Assembly (NCBI GenBank): GCA_013339765.2
Contig: CM023449.1
Coordinates: 207,463,794-207,527,793, forward strand
Origin: Haemaphysalis longicornis
Lineage: Eukaryota > Arthropoda > Arachnida > Ixodida > Ixodidae
DNA length: 64,000 nt
Reading direction: 5' to 3'
This document shows positions 8,045 to 19,013 of the stretch, in pieces. Position numbers and translations under genes: made by a program. Numbering within the stretch: position 1 is the first letter of the stretch; each line of letters opens with the position of its first letter. The notes under the pieces were generated by a model. It was given only the letters and a program-made list of their open reading frames with translations. It did not search any database and had not been told where the DNA came from.

Positions 8045-8202
8045 TTTCGTCTGGACGGAACTGTACAAATTTCACGCTGGCTCCGTCTGGACGGAACGCT
8101 AAGCTCTCATTTGTATTCCGTCTGGATGGAAGGATAACCCGCAGAGCTCCGTTCCGTCTGGACGGAACTTTAGCACTTGTATATCGTTCCGTCTGAACGG
8201 AA
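8045..8202. repeat. Five palindromic 16-mers at a 35-37 bp period
   Basis: The near-palindrome TTCCGTCTGGACGGAA occurs five times, centred at about 8052, 8089, 8124, 8160 and 8195. The cores are nearly identical, while the 19-21 bp between them are largely different. Two spacers share TAGC and TTGTAT remnants, so this is probably a minisatellite in which the core is conserved or recently homogenised. Confidence 0.85.
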
Positions 8203-8592
8203 CGCTAGACACAGCCTTTTTTGAAACGAAGGGGCGGCTACAATTTCGTTGACACACCAATGTCCTGGAGAAATTCGAATAGCGCGGACAGGGCTTTGCG
8301 CTGAGTGGAGGGAGAGGGCCATGGTCCAAGTACCAATCTCAGTGTCAGTGGTCCAGAACGTCGTGCATTCTATAGCTTGTATACCGCAGTTCATATTCTT
8401 TGACGATTAGTTGCGCGCTGCATGGAGTATTAGAGTGTCTTCAATTTCCTTTGACCAATGTTATACTCACATAAGATCAGAAAAAAAAAACTATACACAC
8501 AAAATGTAAAATTAGGTAGACAAGCAGAGTCCGGGAGAGAAAGGGAGAGAGGCAGAGAGAGAGAAAACTCCGGGAACACCCAAGCGCATCTT
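8203..8592. other. No gene recognised
   Basis: Ordinary sequence followed by a purine-rich GAGA stretch near 8530-8565. Short frames on both strands have no recognisable content. Confidence 0.5.
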
Positions 8593-8600
8593 ATGAGCTG

Positions 8601-8840
8601 GGAAAATACCCGCCGCGGTGGCTCAGTGGTTACGGCGTTGTGCTGTGTTGTGCCCAAGGACGCGGGTACGACCCCGGCCGCAGCGGCTGCTTTTCTGATG
8701 GACGCGGAAAGTAAGCACGTCCGTGTGTAGAGATTTAGTAGCAAGTTAAAAATTTCCAGGCTGTCAAAATTAAGCCGGAGCCATCCGCATATTCCACGTA
8801 GAGCTACGGCGCGTTAAACCCCACAATCAATCAATCAATC
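8601..8840 (+). mobile_element. tRNA-derived SINE (Ruka-like) with target duplication
   Basis: The head CCGCCGCGGTGGCTCAGTGG holds an A-box. GGGTACGACCCCGGCCGC is a slightly altered B-box. The middle keeps TTTTCTGATGGACGCGG and TCAAAATTAAGCCGGAGCC. The 3' end is GCGCGTTAAACC plus (CAAT)n. ATGAGCTG flanks it at 8593-8600 and 8841-8848, a target duplication. The family resembles Ruka SINEs of ixodid ticks, as known from memory, and needs the LINE machinery of the host to move. Confidence 0.85.
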
Positions 8841-8887
8841 ATGAGCTGTGAGTGTGAACTTATTAATTAATGTTCAGTTGAACGCCG

Positions 8888-8918
8888 CAGGGTGCTCTGC
8901 GCCGTACAGAGCACCCTG
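8888..8918. repeat. Perfect 12-bp hairpin
   Basis: CAGGGTGCTCTG and its exact complement CAGAGCACCCTG are separated by the seven bases CGCCGTA. No gene adjoins it, so a role is unknown. Confidence 0.85.
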
Positions 8919-10435
8919 GTGACTGGTGCGCCGCTGGGCGAGAGGAACAGAAGTGGCCGGAGTCCGAAGTTCGGCGTGGCACGCACTGAAACAAAACCGA
9001 TTTACCTGAGGGTGTTATGATCCAGGAAAGCGGAAGCCGAACAGTGTCTTCTGCCGCCGTCGCAAGCTACGTTTTTTTTCACGTGGCTCTGCGCGTGCAC
9101 AGGCCGTGTCTCAGCGGAGGCTCCTTTTATTTGTGTTTTGTTTCTGAGGCACGCGCTATGGACCCACATAGCGCGTGCTATCGAGTGGGAAATAAGGTAC
9201 CGCCGTTTTGCTGTGTATAGACAACACCGGACGGGGACCGCCTTTTCGCGCAACGGACCATTTAATGCCTTCCGCATTAAAAGGGGGAGGGAGTAACACA
9301 ACTTTGTGTCACGTGACAGCCTCGGCACGTGCTAGGGCCCACAATAAGCACGCGCACAACGGGTGGACTTTTTATTCATATTCAGGAAGGAGCGACGACA
9401 ACACGGACAGACAGAGGGACGGGCGCACGTCCTTCCCTCAGTCATAGCCGGAAGCTCGAGCGGAACAAACAACAATGAAGGTCGCCCCATCTAGGTGGAC
9501 ATTCGAAATAAGTAAACAAACAAACACAAAAAAACAAACAAGCCTAAATGCTCGTTCTTTTTTTTTTTTTTTTTTTTGCCGGTATGTTACGGATGCCAGG
9601 CTGGTGGAAACACGCGCGCACGTCTTCTAAGCTCAGCAACGCTCCGGCGACCGCGAGGTTTCCACTAACCCAGATAGGCGATGCCAGTCGCAAAGGCCAC
9701 CAAAGGAGCAGCCTGCATGCGCTGGACGAAGAAGCTCGCCTCGACCACGGAAGCGTGGTCAGCGGCCGCTTTTCTGCGTGCTTGTGTCGCCACGCGTGTG
9801 CGCGCTGCGTGTCCGCTGATCGCTGGTCTGGCAACACCCTGGGGACGACGCGTGCTCGCAGCGAGACGACGTCGTCCATTATGCACGTGCACACAGCTCG
9901 GGGGGAACCGTCCAAGCACCCTAGTCGTGCACGTGGATGCGCGCGTGCCATGGCCGGTATCACGTACGACCTTGCTGGACGCCAGCAGCACGTAGCATTT
10001 TTTGGCGACTTGCGCTACCAGTCCACTCCACGCAACTTTTATCGCAAGACCGCATCTTGCTTCGTATACGTTACGATTTAAACAGAGTGTGAAACCGTTA
10101 CTGGAAATCACCTGAGTGTGTTTGTGGGAAAAGCTGGAGCGGAACCCGAAATGAAGTTGTTACTGCATTTTGAACGAAAGGAAGGCAAAAGGAATAGATC
10201 AAAAGTGGGGCTTGCTGATTCGGCGAACTGCATGGAACTGGTTCGCTAACCATCCCAAACTAGGTTGTACTTTTGCACGTCGGGTTGCAAAGTGGCGCCG
10301 CGAAGTCACAGAAGTCACGCAGGCGGCACTGTCTGCGCTTTCGAAGCGAGAACTGCGAAGCATTGCTCACCGCAGTGCGTGTCGACTGTTTCAGCTTTTC
10401 GACCGCCGCTCGAACTATGGACTTACCATGGATTT
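8919..10435. other. No gene recognised; GC-rich stretch
   Basis: The stretch is GC- and CpG-rich around 9580-10000, where both strands stay open by composition (177 aa from 9548 plus, 148 aa from 10111 minus). A run of about 23 T residues lies at 9557-9578. The opposing frames have no domain, so I do not call a gene. Confidence 0.5.
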
Positions 10436-10463
10436 CTGCAGAAGTCCCTATGGACTTCTGCAG
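10436..10463. repeat. Perfect 12-bp hairpin with 4-nt loop
   Basis: CTGCAGAAGTCC, loop CTAT, then GGACTTCTGCAG. A third related piece, CTATGGACTTACC, lies just upstream near 10415, so this is a small mixed direct and inverted repeat. Confidence 0.85.
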
Positions 10464-10739
10464 TAATTTCATCGGGGACGATGACCACCTTCGCCATAAT
10501 AAACACGACTGGCAATTGATAAGCAAAAGTATATCCATGCAGCTTCAAAAGGAGAAGTTCAAAATGTCACCGTGCGTGGAATGGCTGATAGGTATACGAA
10601 CGACACAACCCGCGGACACAACCAAGAGTGATACATATCTTGAGCGAGGTTGGTGGGTATACGTCAACAGCGCGGTAGGGGGGAGAAGCGCGTGCTGAGG
10701 GACGACGCACTGATTCCCGAACCGCTCTTACTATGCTCT

Positions 10740-11090
10740 TTTATGGGGTACATCCCGCCTCCGACCACTCGCCATGACTGTTTTAATTAAATACAGTTTC
10801 TTTCCAAGAGCAATAAAGCAATGGAATATGTTATCAGACGCCACAGTAAGGACGTCACCTATAAATGAATTCTTGAAATTGTCGAAGGCACATACGTACG
10901 CGCTAAATGACCTGGCCAAAATTCAACAATGGCATCACCTGTGTTTGTGTCGCATGTTACAAATGCCTTCATGTTGCATTTCCCAAGAGTATTTTGTGTT
11001 CGCATTTCCAGAAATGTACTTTCTTTTTCTTCCTGTAACCAAAGTGTGTTTAACCTTTCGCTCCTGTAATAGCCCAACAATTTGCTGACA
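10740..11090 (+). mobile_element. 3' end of a CR1/Jockey-like LINE
   Basis: The frame from 10774 reads SFFPRAIKQWNML followed by a spaced SPINEFLKL. This matches the SFFPRTIREWN...F signature that ends the reverse transcriptase protein of many CR1/L2/Jockey-type LINEs. About 230 bp of 3' non-coding sequence then leads into an AAATA-rich tail. The element is severely 5'-truncated. Confidence 0.7.
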
Positions 11091-11285
11091 GATAAATAAA
11101 TATAATAAATAAATAAATAAATAATAAATAAATAAATAATAAATAAATAAATAAATAATAAATAAATAAATAAAAATAAATAAAATAAAATAAAAATAAA
11201 TAAATAACATAAAAATAAAAACTAATAAATAAATAAACATACAATAAATAATAAAGAAATAAATAAATAAATAAATACTATAGAC
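11091..11285. repeat. AAATA/AATAAA-rich tail
   Basis: Nearly 200 bp of degenerate (AAATA)n, the tail of the LINE fragment immediately before it. Apparent minus-strand Tyr/Ile/Phe-rich frames here are translation artefacts of this repeat. Confidence 0.9.
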
Positions 11286-12896
11286 AAAAAAACATGCAAT
11301 CATAAGATGGCAGAACTACAGCAGAGATTCAACCACCGGCACTTTTACTAATCCGAGCAACTGCCAAGTAAATACTGACAATAGCTTCTGTGAATATTCA
11401 GATCACAACTAATATCGTTGACAATCCGACCCTTATAATAATTATAGACATTAGAGATCAATTAAATGTAGAAATAAATCTAAACTAAATTAATCCCCCT
11501 TTATAATAATAATAAATAGTAGAATAGTAAATAATATAAATAAATAATAAAGCATGTAGACCAGAAAAAACATTTGCTACTTGCATTGAAGGAGTTGGGT
11601 GGTCGGGCACACTCACTGAAAGGGCCCGGGCAGAACTTGCGGAACCACCGGCACTTTTCTAAGCGCGGCAGCTGGCAGTAATACTGACATAGCTTCTCGT
11701 GCAGTTTCACGATGCACGGGACCTCGTTGACAACTCCGAGCGCCTGCCTCGAGTAATTATAGACAGTTATGAGTAGCAGTTTTGTTGTAGGGAGAATTCA
11801 GAGCGTCCCGAACTAATATTTGTGGCAATCGTCGCCCTTTCGGTACTTATATCGCTCAGGTCGAGTGAGGACTGAGCGTAGACACTTTTTTCAGTGATGA
11901 AGTACATTTATAGAATCTAAATGAACCATCTTCAATTAACCAGGACCGAAATTATTGGCCGACGGCATTTTTCGTCGCTCTCTTCAATCAGGCAGTAAAT
12001 GTAAATTGGTTCTGTGCACGGGCGCCGTAGCACAAACGTCAGTCGTACTTACTTATTGCCCCCTAAAAATAAATCCTAATCAAGGAACTAGGAAAGATCT
12101 TGTGACAAGTATTTACCACAGGGGGAAATATGTATGATTTTATTATTTTAACCAAAAAAAAAAAGGAATTCCTCGGAACCGTGCTACAATAGTTGCCGGT
12201 AAACTCATCTTGGTAGTTATGCCTATGACGCATATACCTAGAGCGTAATGCCGGAGAACATTACACTGCTGGGTTCCTGAGGTCATCTTCCAAGACCGCC
12301 GAAAAAAAAAAGAAAAGAAAAGACGAGCTGTACACCGAGCAAAAAGAGGAAAAAAAATAATCTCAACTTGAAGGTTATTTGCCACCCTCCTGCACTCTAA
12401 TTCATTTTTTCTCTTAAGTGTCCAGCAAAATTTCGAGCAAATAACCGGGTTGTTTCCCTCCAGTATAGGCACGTTTTTCTCGGAACGTGATCTCGTGGTA
12501 TCTTGGGCTGAGCTAACCACCCCGAATTCCCACATTGGTTCCAATAAATTTTAATAAAGACGTTCTCTCTCCCTCACTGCCTCTCCCCCCCTCTCTCTTT
12601 CTCACGAAACTGTAGATGACGTGCTCAGCGCTGCAATGTGTTATATACAGCCGACCACAAGTGTGAGTAATCGACTCCCAGACGTGAGAGCTATGTCTCT
12701 TAAAAGGGATTTTAAAGAACCCCACGTCGTCCCAATTAATGCACGCCCGAAGCCGCGGACTTTGCTTCGGTGCGACAAACTCCTCATCGCCCGCATCGTC
12801 CTTGTCTTCTAGGGGCGAGGCCCCTTAGGGCTCGGGCTCCCGGCGTCTCATGTCGTTGTCATCGTAACCGCCGTCTCATGTAGTCACGGTGCTGAA
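11286..12896. other. No gene recognised
   Basis: AT-rich to about 11560, then mixed. The phrase ACCACCGGCACTTTT...CTAA appears twice (11323 and 11644) with similar surrounding text (CTGCCAAGTAAATACTGAC / CTGGCAGTAATACTGACA), so an old duplication of about 320 bp is likely. Several T- or A-runs occur. No coding signal. Confidence 0.45.
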
Positions 12897-13065
12897 ACAC
12901 CGGGACATTCGTTCACGCCTCGGGCTAGAACGTAACGCTCAGTTTTTAAAAAGAACACCGGAACAGTAGTTTACGCTTCGCGCTGGAACGCTTCGTAAGT
13001 CATACTAAAAATACACCGGGACACTCGTTTACGCTTCGTGCTTCAAAGACACGAGACTTCAACAG
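12897..13065. repeat. Three-copy 58-bp tandem repeat
   Basis: Units begin at 12897, 12955 and 13013 with ACACCGGRACA, followed by a conserved TTYACGCYTCG and GCT...GAA. They differ by substitutions and small indels. Confidence 0.75.
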
Positions 13066-13955
13066 CAAAGCTGCATACATCTACCCCTCCCCACCCCCCA
13101 ATGGTTTCATCTCCGTTGGCAAAACGCCAAGGCGCCAAGAATACACTTTACACTGCGTGATTCGCCCCTACCCTCGTTTCACGTTAGTGGAGATGTCCCG
13201 GGATTTTTTTCTGGCTTTCGCTGCAGTTCAGTCAACATCCAAGTTCGAACCTGAGCCGGCGGAATCGGCACTTAGACGAACTTGAATTGGGGTTAAAAGC
13301 CTGCCACTCACTCAGCCGTCGGCGGCGTACCTCCGTTTACTCCGTTCCGCGTGGCATATGCATTCCCCGGTGCGGCAGGGTTTAAGTGGCACAGGCAGTG
13401 CACAACGGGCCCGCAGAAGGTGGCACCGGTCGACCATGCGTGACTGACGCGGTGGGGCGTGGAGCCGGCGGAACCGACCAACTCAACTCGCTTTCACCGG
13501 AAAGCAGTCGGCGTGCGCTACCTTCCGCGTGACCCTCTCGTGCCCCGACACTTTCGCGCTCTGTCCCCGAAGGGATGAAGCTGTGTGTAAAGGTTCTGCG
13601 CGCGTTCAAGTAAAAAGAAAAATGGGAACGTTTAGAGAAACTCTCCATTCAAACGCGGCCGCCATGCTTGAATTGCCAGCACGCTGTAATCATCGCCGTA
13701 ATTTTTGAGCCATTCGCGGTGTGTAATCACGTTTACGATGGAAAGCAGGCGATTCATATTGACGAAAAAAAAAAAAAAGAACAACGGTGTTGCTGCAAGT
13801 CGTGTCTCGCCGAAACCAATAACAATTTATACATTGCTATTGTTAGCGTGCGAACCGCGGATACATTAACATCGTCTAAAGCTTGTGTGAAAGGTGAAAA
13901 AACAAAGGCAAAAGAAAGGGATCAAACGACAATAACGGGTATTTCACAAGTGAAG
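13066..13955. other. No gene recognised
   Basis: GC-rich in 13230-13650, AT-rich afterwards with a 14-A run at 13765. A minus frame of 88 aa (13382-13648) is compositionally biased. Nothing recognisable. Confidence 0.45.
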
Positions 13956-13957
13956 TA

Positions 13958-14567
13958 CAGTTGAACCTTGTTATAACGAACCCTGATATAGCGAATTATC
14001 GGCTATAGCGAACTAAATACGAACTTTGGTTGGTCACGCTTCATTTCAATGACACTTATTATTTTACAACGAAAGTGAAACTGTGAGAGCCTCGTGCGCT
14101 ATCGGATATAGCGAAGAAATATTTGACCAGCAAGCTGAGAAGCTACTTGGAGAATCTCCCGGCAGCCGAAACTGCAGAAGTAGAAGAGGCCCCTTTGTTC
14201 GTGAACCCTGTGGAAAGCTTCATTCTGCTCAGTGCGGTGAATAGCCACCAGAGAACGGTCACATCCTTCCGCGAAAAAATAGGAACGTGGGCACGTTTTC
14301 TCAAATGAACTTTGTTGTGTTGTAATTTCCCATTTCATTTGCTGGTTCATTCATGAGCTTGAAAGGCCAAAAGGAGAAAGATAAGGGTTACGTTGCTTAC
14401 AGTAGGTCCGAAGGTTGAAATAATGCATTTTTGTTTGAAGGATGTTTGCCGGAGCCTGATTACCGGTTGGTTTGAACCCATTTTTAGCTGTACTGTTACA
14501 ACGAATATCAGATATAACGAACTAAATTGCAGTGTCTATACTCTTTCGTTATAACGCGGTTCGACTG
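13958..14567 (+). mobile_element. Pogo/Tigger-like non-autonomous DNA transposon, 610 bp
   Basis: Imperfect terminal inverted repeats CAGTTGAACCTTGTTATAACG and its partner CGTTATAACGCGGTTCGACTG lie between TA dinucleotides (13956-13957, 14568-14569), the target-site preference of Tc1/mariner/pogo elements. A short frame at 14123-14308 ends in SHQRTVTSFREKI, faintly like the C-terminal tail of Tigger transposases, suggesting a deletion derivative. Subterminal GATATAGCGAA-type repeats are also present. Confidence 0.8.
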
Positions 14568-14569
14568 TA

Positions 14570-15719
14570 CACCCTCGACATCTGCTCGGCTTACTCGGCG
14601 CACCCTCTTCTTCTACTTTTCCTTTTTACGACGCTTTCTATCGCTTACTGATGACGTTCGATGTCGAGCCGAAACGAATTCTGGGAAACTGGTAAAAGCA
14701 ACTTTGTACGATGGGTTTCACAAAACAACGATGATGGAAAGCGAGGCACATCAAGCGCATCAAGACAAAAATGCTTCCCCTGGTCGGAATCGTACCCGAG
14801 TTCCTCGCGCTAAGAAGCCCACGTTTATATCACTGTGTTATTCCGACACGGTCGAAGCAGCTTGAATTTTGGACTTTGATTTTGACTCAGGTTGCGTGGG
14901 AGGAAGCTTCGCGTTTCAAACCATCGTTCTGTTAAAAAAGGGGCTTTGAGTTCATTTCTCTAATCTGAAATTGACCTTGAACACACATCGAAGTAGATTC
15001 ACAGCCCCAAGATGTTGTTTCTGTTTCTAACGAAAAATTGGTTCAGAAGCAAGTACACTGCCATTTTATGCGTCAGCTTCGACCATCTTATGTATATCTT
15101 GGAGCGTAGCAGGAGATAGGCGGGCAATGGGAGAGTGTGTACACAGTATTGCTAAGTATGAATAGCTTTATGCGATCTTCGTTTTGTGCGCGAGGCTCAT
15201 AATCAAGGGCACATTGTTCAAAAATTAGTTTTTATACACTCACACCTCGCAAGCTCTCTTGAGCCTATTAACATGGGCGACTTTTTTTTTTTGTTCGCCA
15301 CACCTCTTCTGTTTTGGCGCTCTATTTTGTTAACAGCGAAGCTGTTCAGCAAACCGTAATTTTTGTGTCCGCAGTTAAAAATACCAAGAAATTGCCGAGC
15401 GTGACCACGTGAGTGCGGGCCGCGCGGCGATTGCCCGGCAGTTAACAAAATCAAGAAAATGACGAGCGCTCGTGTGTGCGTGGCTCGCCACGACCGCCCA
15501 GCCTCCCCGGCGCATGTTTGTCAAGCCAGCGTACCCACTGAGGAAGATCAGCCAAGATTGCCCCCGCCAAAAAAAAAGAAAGAAAGCTCCAGCGTTCGCC
15601 GTAATCGTGGCAACTATTGCTCGGAGCGAGAAAGACACGTCATTGCGTACGCCACCCCTGCAAGGTGATGTCCAATGATTATCACTTCAAAAAAAATATA
15701 TGAAGGAAGCTCACACTTA
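14570..15719. other. No gene recognised; possible old SINE head
   Basis: At 14776-14815 (minus) a B-box-like GGGTACGATTCC occurs in a tRNA-like context (GGGCTTCTTAGCGCGAGG). The remainder shows A- or T-runs and no coding evidence. Confidence 0.4.
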
Positions 15720-16146
15720 TCCCTCATTCACACAGCCGTTTTTCACCCCGTCGCGTCACCGTCACGTCACCGTGTTCCGTCATGTGCGACGGTTTCTCGG
15801 TGCGATTTCTCGCCGAAAACGGTGCGACGGTGACGGGAGGCCGAGCTCTACGTTTCCGTTCCGTCAACGCAACGGGACCACGCCCCGTAGTAAACCAGCC
15901 AATGAGAAAGAAATTTTTACGGCTAAATTTAGTGAAAAGAGCACATGTAAAAGTCTAAGCCTTTTTTTTTTTTTTTTACTTTTCAGATTAAGCACGCTCA
16001 ATTCTAGGCTGAACTGATCACTAGGCAGACGACCCTGTACTCTGACGGAGAGCTCAGTACGAACGCTACTCCGTTTACGACACCGTCGCGGTTTCTTGAC
16101 GTGACGGTGCCGTGACGGAGAAGGTGACGGCTGTGTGAATGAGGGC
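15720..16146. mobile_element. MITE with TTA target duplication (PIF/Harbinger-like)
   Basis: CCCTCATTCACACAGCCGT at the left end is the exact complement of ACGGCTGTGTGAATGAGGG at the right. TTA flanks both ends (15717-15719, 16147-16149). Subterminal GTGACGGTGACG-type repeats are arranged in opposite orientation. At about 427 bp it has no coding capacity. Placement in PIF/Harbinger rests on the 3-bp TTA duplication only. Confidence 0.8.
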
Positions 16147-16295
16147 TTAGTAGCACCAAGTCCTTGCGGCCGCGAAGAAGATGCAAATCGGCTGCAATCG
16201 TGGACTTAAACCCTCGTGACGGTCGTGAAGGTTGCGTACAGCTTCGCTACCTTCAAGTCTTACGCAGTTAGTGTGAGCTTCCTTCATTTTTTTAC

Positions 16296-16706
16296 TGAAA
16301 AAGCACAAGAAGCATCGCAAAACTTTAAAATTTCGCGCTACGGAAGACGTAATATCCGAAGGAGTGACGTATAATGGGTCCGCATAAAACGTAGTGATCT
16401 TTGTGTTAAATGCGCATTAGCATTCAAGTGAGACAATCAAGCTGAACTTAATGACCCACTACAATCGCCAGTTCATGTTTCTTGGCGGTTGCTTAGGTAG
16501 GCGGCCACGAATCCCACGATTAAATTCTGTGACGTCATAGAGAAATCTGTAAGTGTCTGGGGAGTCGCCACTGCTTCATATTTCTTCTTTCATATCTTGT
16601 GTTTAAACCTATAGCAGTAAAATTCGTATAATTGTAATCGGAATAAAGCAGCCTTTTTTACGAACAAAACTTGTACTTTGTTTTCGTGGTCCCTTTAATA
16701 ACGAGA
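16296..16706 (+). mobile_element. MITE family A, right-hand partial copy
   Basis: Shares with the composite element at 34317-36172 the string AAAAAGCRCAAGAAG, a run of GTGACGTCA motifs, GCATTCAAGTG, GAGTCGCCACTGCTTCA and the terminal AAACTTGTA...GGTCCCTTTAA. The left terminal repeat is missing. No coding capacity. Confidence 0.65.
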
Positions 16707-16739
16707 CACCCACCTTTGTTTGAGAGGTTGGACCGCAGA

Positions 16740-18120
16740 GCGCGGACCGACTAGCAGGTAAGAAGAGGCACGCACGAGACGGGATTGCGGCAACGCTGGC
16801 GCGGCACAGCGGGCCTTAACGGCGGCGGACGGCGAACCAGGAGGCGCGAAGTCGACGAACCCGGTCTTCGCTCGGTCGTCGACGTCTCGCGTCGCTCCGG
16901 CGCCGTCGCTCGCTTCCTTGAACCTCGCCGTCGTCCGTCCGCACAGCTTGCATCAAGCGTCTTCTCGGTCACTCACTCCCACGAGCTGATATCGCGGCGG
17001 ACACTCGTTTGCACTCCGCGTAAGCGGACGGCTTCACTATTAAGCTAACTCACTGATAGTGGGAGCCGTTCACTAGTAAGCACACTGCACAAACACCGTC
17101 GACGACAACCACTCACGGAAGAAGACAGAGCTGTAGTCTGACGCGACAGTCGAGCGAACAATTAACGAACTCTTAACGAACAGTAAACGAACTTTCAACG
17201 AACTTTACGAATTCGAACTTTACGAACTTTGCGAATTCGTAAAGAATTCTTAACGAATCGTAATGAACCACGTGCTTGAACGCCGGGTTGACCTGTTCTC
17301 GATTGTGATCAGGAAGGCAGGCAGGCAGGCAGGTAGGCTTTGCTGGTGTGGATCGCGGAGAACAAGCCGGGGGACGATATCCGCACTCACGAGTTCGTTG
17401 TCAGGACGACCCGAGGGACGAAATATCGGTGAAGTCCGAACCCCAAAAACGGCACTCGACGAACACCGCAGGGCCTCCGCCTCGTCGTCGCTCCCCGTGC
17501 ATCGGGCAGCTCCAGAGAGTCCGAGCCGTTTTCTTTCGAAGCGGCGCGACACGGGTCAAACAAACAGCCCGCCGAGAGGGCGTGCAGAAAAAAGCGGCAT
17601 CGAGACGAAATTTCCCCGCGTTGCCGAAAGTGGGCCAGCCTAGCTTCGTCTCTGACCCATTTCGCCAGCCGAGAACCCCCTCGTCGTCCCATTCCGACCG
17701 CGTATGCACGCCTCTCTCTCCCCTGCCTCTCGTTCGTAACGGCTCATCGTCAACCGAAAGTAAAACAAGAACAAGGGCAAAAGAAAGTACACCGGCGGGC
17801 CCGTCCCGCACGGGAAAACCCCCCTCCGTGCCGCTGCTCTGCTTCTTGCACCAACCTCTCTTTCGTCTCGCGCGTGAACGTTTCAAGTCCGTTTCCTTAT
17901 CGTTTGCGGCAAGCAGGACCTTGCCCGGTTGTCTCGCGGTGTGACCGGGGGAAAAGAACGGTGGAAGCGCGTTTGCCTCACACTCCACCCGTGAAAGCTG
18001 GAAGTGGCGGAGGTGGCAGCGTCAAGGACTGGTCATTGTGCGGGCTCGCAGTTGTGGACGAGCGGAATGCCTCGACACGGGAAGCACTTATCAGGGAAAG
18101 AGCGTGCCCTGCATGACGCA
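16740..18120 (+). promoter_or_regulatory. CpG-rich promoter/5'-exon-like block
   Basis: About 1.4 kb is strikingly GC- and CpG-rich against its AT-rich surroundings. It includes a consensus splice donor (CTAGCAG|GTAAGAAG, GT at 16758) and long frames open on both strands by composition. This is what a CpG-rich promoter and 5' untranslated exon look like in an invertebrate, but no TATA box, start context or protein family can be shown. It may equally be GC-rich repeat sequence. Confidence 0.3.
17148..17272. repeat. AACGAA(C/T) motif cluster with about 10-bp spacing
   Basis: At least nine variants of AACGAACT or TACGAATTC follow one another, mostly every 10-13 bp (for example TTAACGAACTC, TTAACGAACAG, TAAACGAACTT, CAACGAACTT). 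They include two GAATTCG palindromes. It sits inside the GC-rich block and differs sharply from it in composition. Confidence 0.75.
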
Positions 18121-18340
18121 TTGACGGTAATTTCGTGTGCCAACTGCTTTATCCCCTCCTTCGTTCCTCCACCCAAACCCATGATGAACGGAGGAAGTAA
18201 AATTGGAGCAGCCCCTTGTTTAAAAGGCAAGGATTCATATGGCTAGGCGAACAAAAATTTCGGTGGTCCCGTGTGCGCAAAAAACTCCTCTGGCCCAACC
18301 ACATGCGCATGCGCTAAAAAATAAACGGGTTTGAGGGGAG

Positions 18341-18798
18341 TTAAAGCAACCCTGCAACACTTTCGATAAGCGCTTTAACTCTTTCCTTCGCGTCTGGAAC
18401 CACTGCGAAAGCTATAGTTATGGCCAGCACGAAGCGGCACTGCGTGATTTGCTCGTCGCACCAGATACGCCTTCCATTTTGCTTTGTTTTCGCGGCTTTT
18501 TTTTTTTAAAAGTTGCTATCGAAAAGCGTTCATTGCTGCAACTGAAGGAAAACGGCCAACAGCCGCTACATGGCCTCAGTGACGTAATTTCGGCCGTAGA
18601 AGAACGTCAATACCGGGAAAAGAGAGAGAAATCTTTTGAGCGAGTTTCCAAGTTATCTGATGGGCATAGAGCAGTAATTTTTGGCTGAGGTACTTTGCGA
18701 CCCCCTAATCTATGTACTGGGTGTGTTGGGTGACTACGTTCTCCAAGCATTTACATTCAAAAAAAAAAGTTGAAAAAAGTGTTGCAGGGTCCCTTTAA
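18341..18798. mobile_element. TTAA-flanked MITE, 450 bp
   Basis: The left end TTAAAGCAACCCTGCAACAC is mirrored by GTGTTGCAGGGTCCCTTTAA on the right, each with an outer TTAA, as in TTAA-targeting (piggyBac-like) non-autonomous elements. The superfamily is not established. No coding content. Confidence 0.75.
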
Positions 18799-19013
18799 AA
18801 TTGAATAGCAGAGAGACTGGCTGGGTTTCCCCCGAATCTCGCAGCAGAGCGCACGCGCAGCGAGCTGAGGCAGCGGCAGGCAGGGGCGCTGGAGGTGCGG
18901 GCGGAGCAGCGCCAACGTCTAAATAGCAAGCACCGTCCGCACGTCACTTCGAAATGGGTAGGCCTCGCGTTGTGCGTAAAACACCGGGCCGCCCGTCACA
19001 GCTTCGCTGTTTA

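Noticed and set aside
8045..8202. CRISPR-like array (palindromic repeats with variable spacers)
   Set aside because: The context is eukaryotic, spacers retain traces of common ancestry, cores vary and there is no cas gene. A minisatellite fits better.
9544..10111. Opposing frames of 139-177 aa
   Set aside because: GC- and CpG-rich composition keeps stops rare on both strands. No domain, splice signal or start context supports a gene.
17348..17988. Frames of 195-198 aa on both strands in the CpG-rich block
   Set aside because: Overlapping on both strands with Arg/Pro/Ser bias, as expected from composition. Only the block itself is reported.
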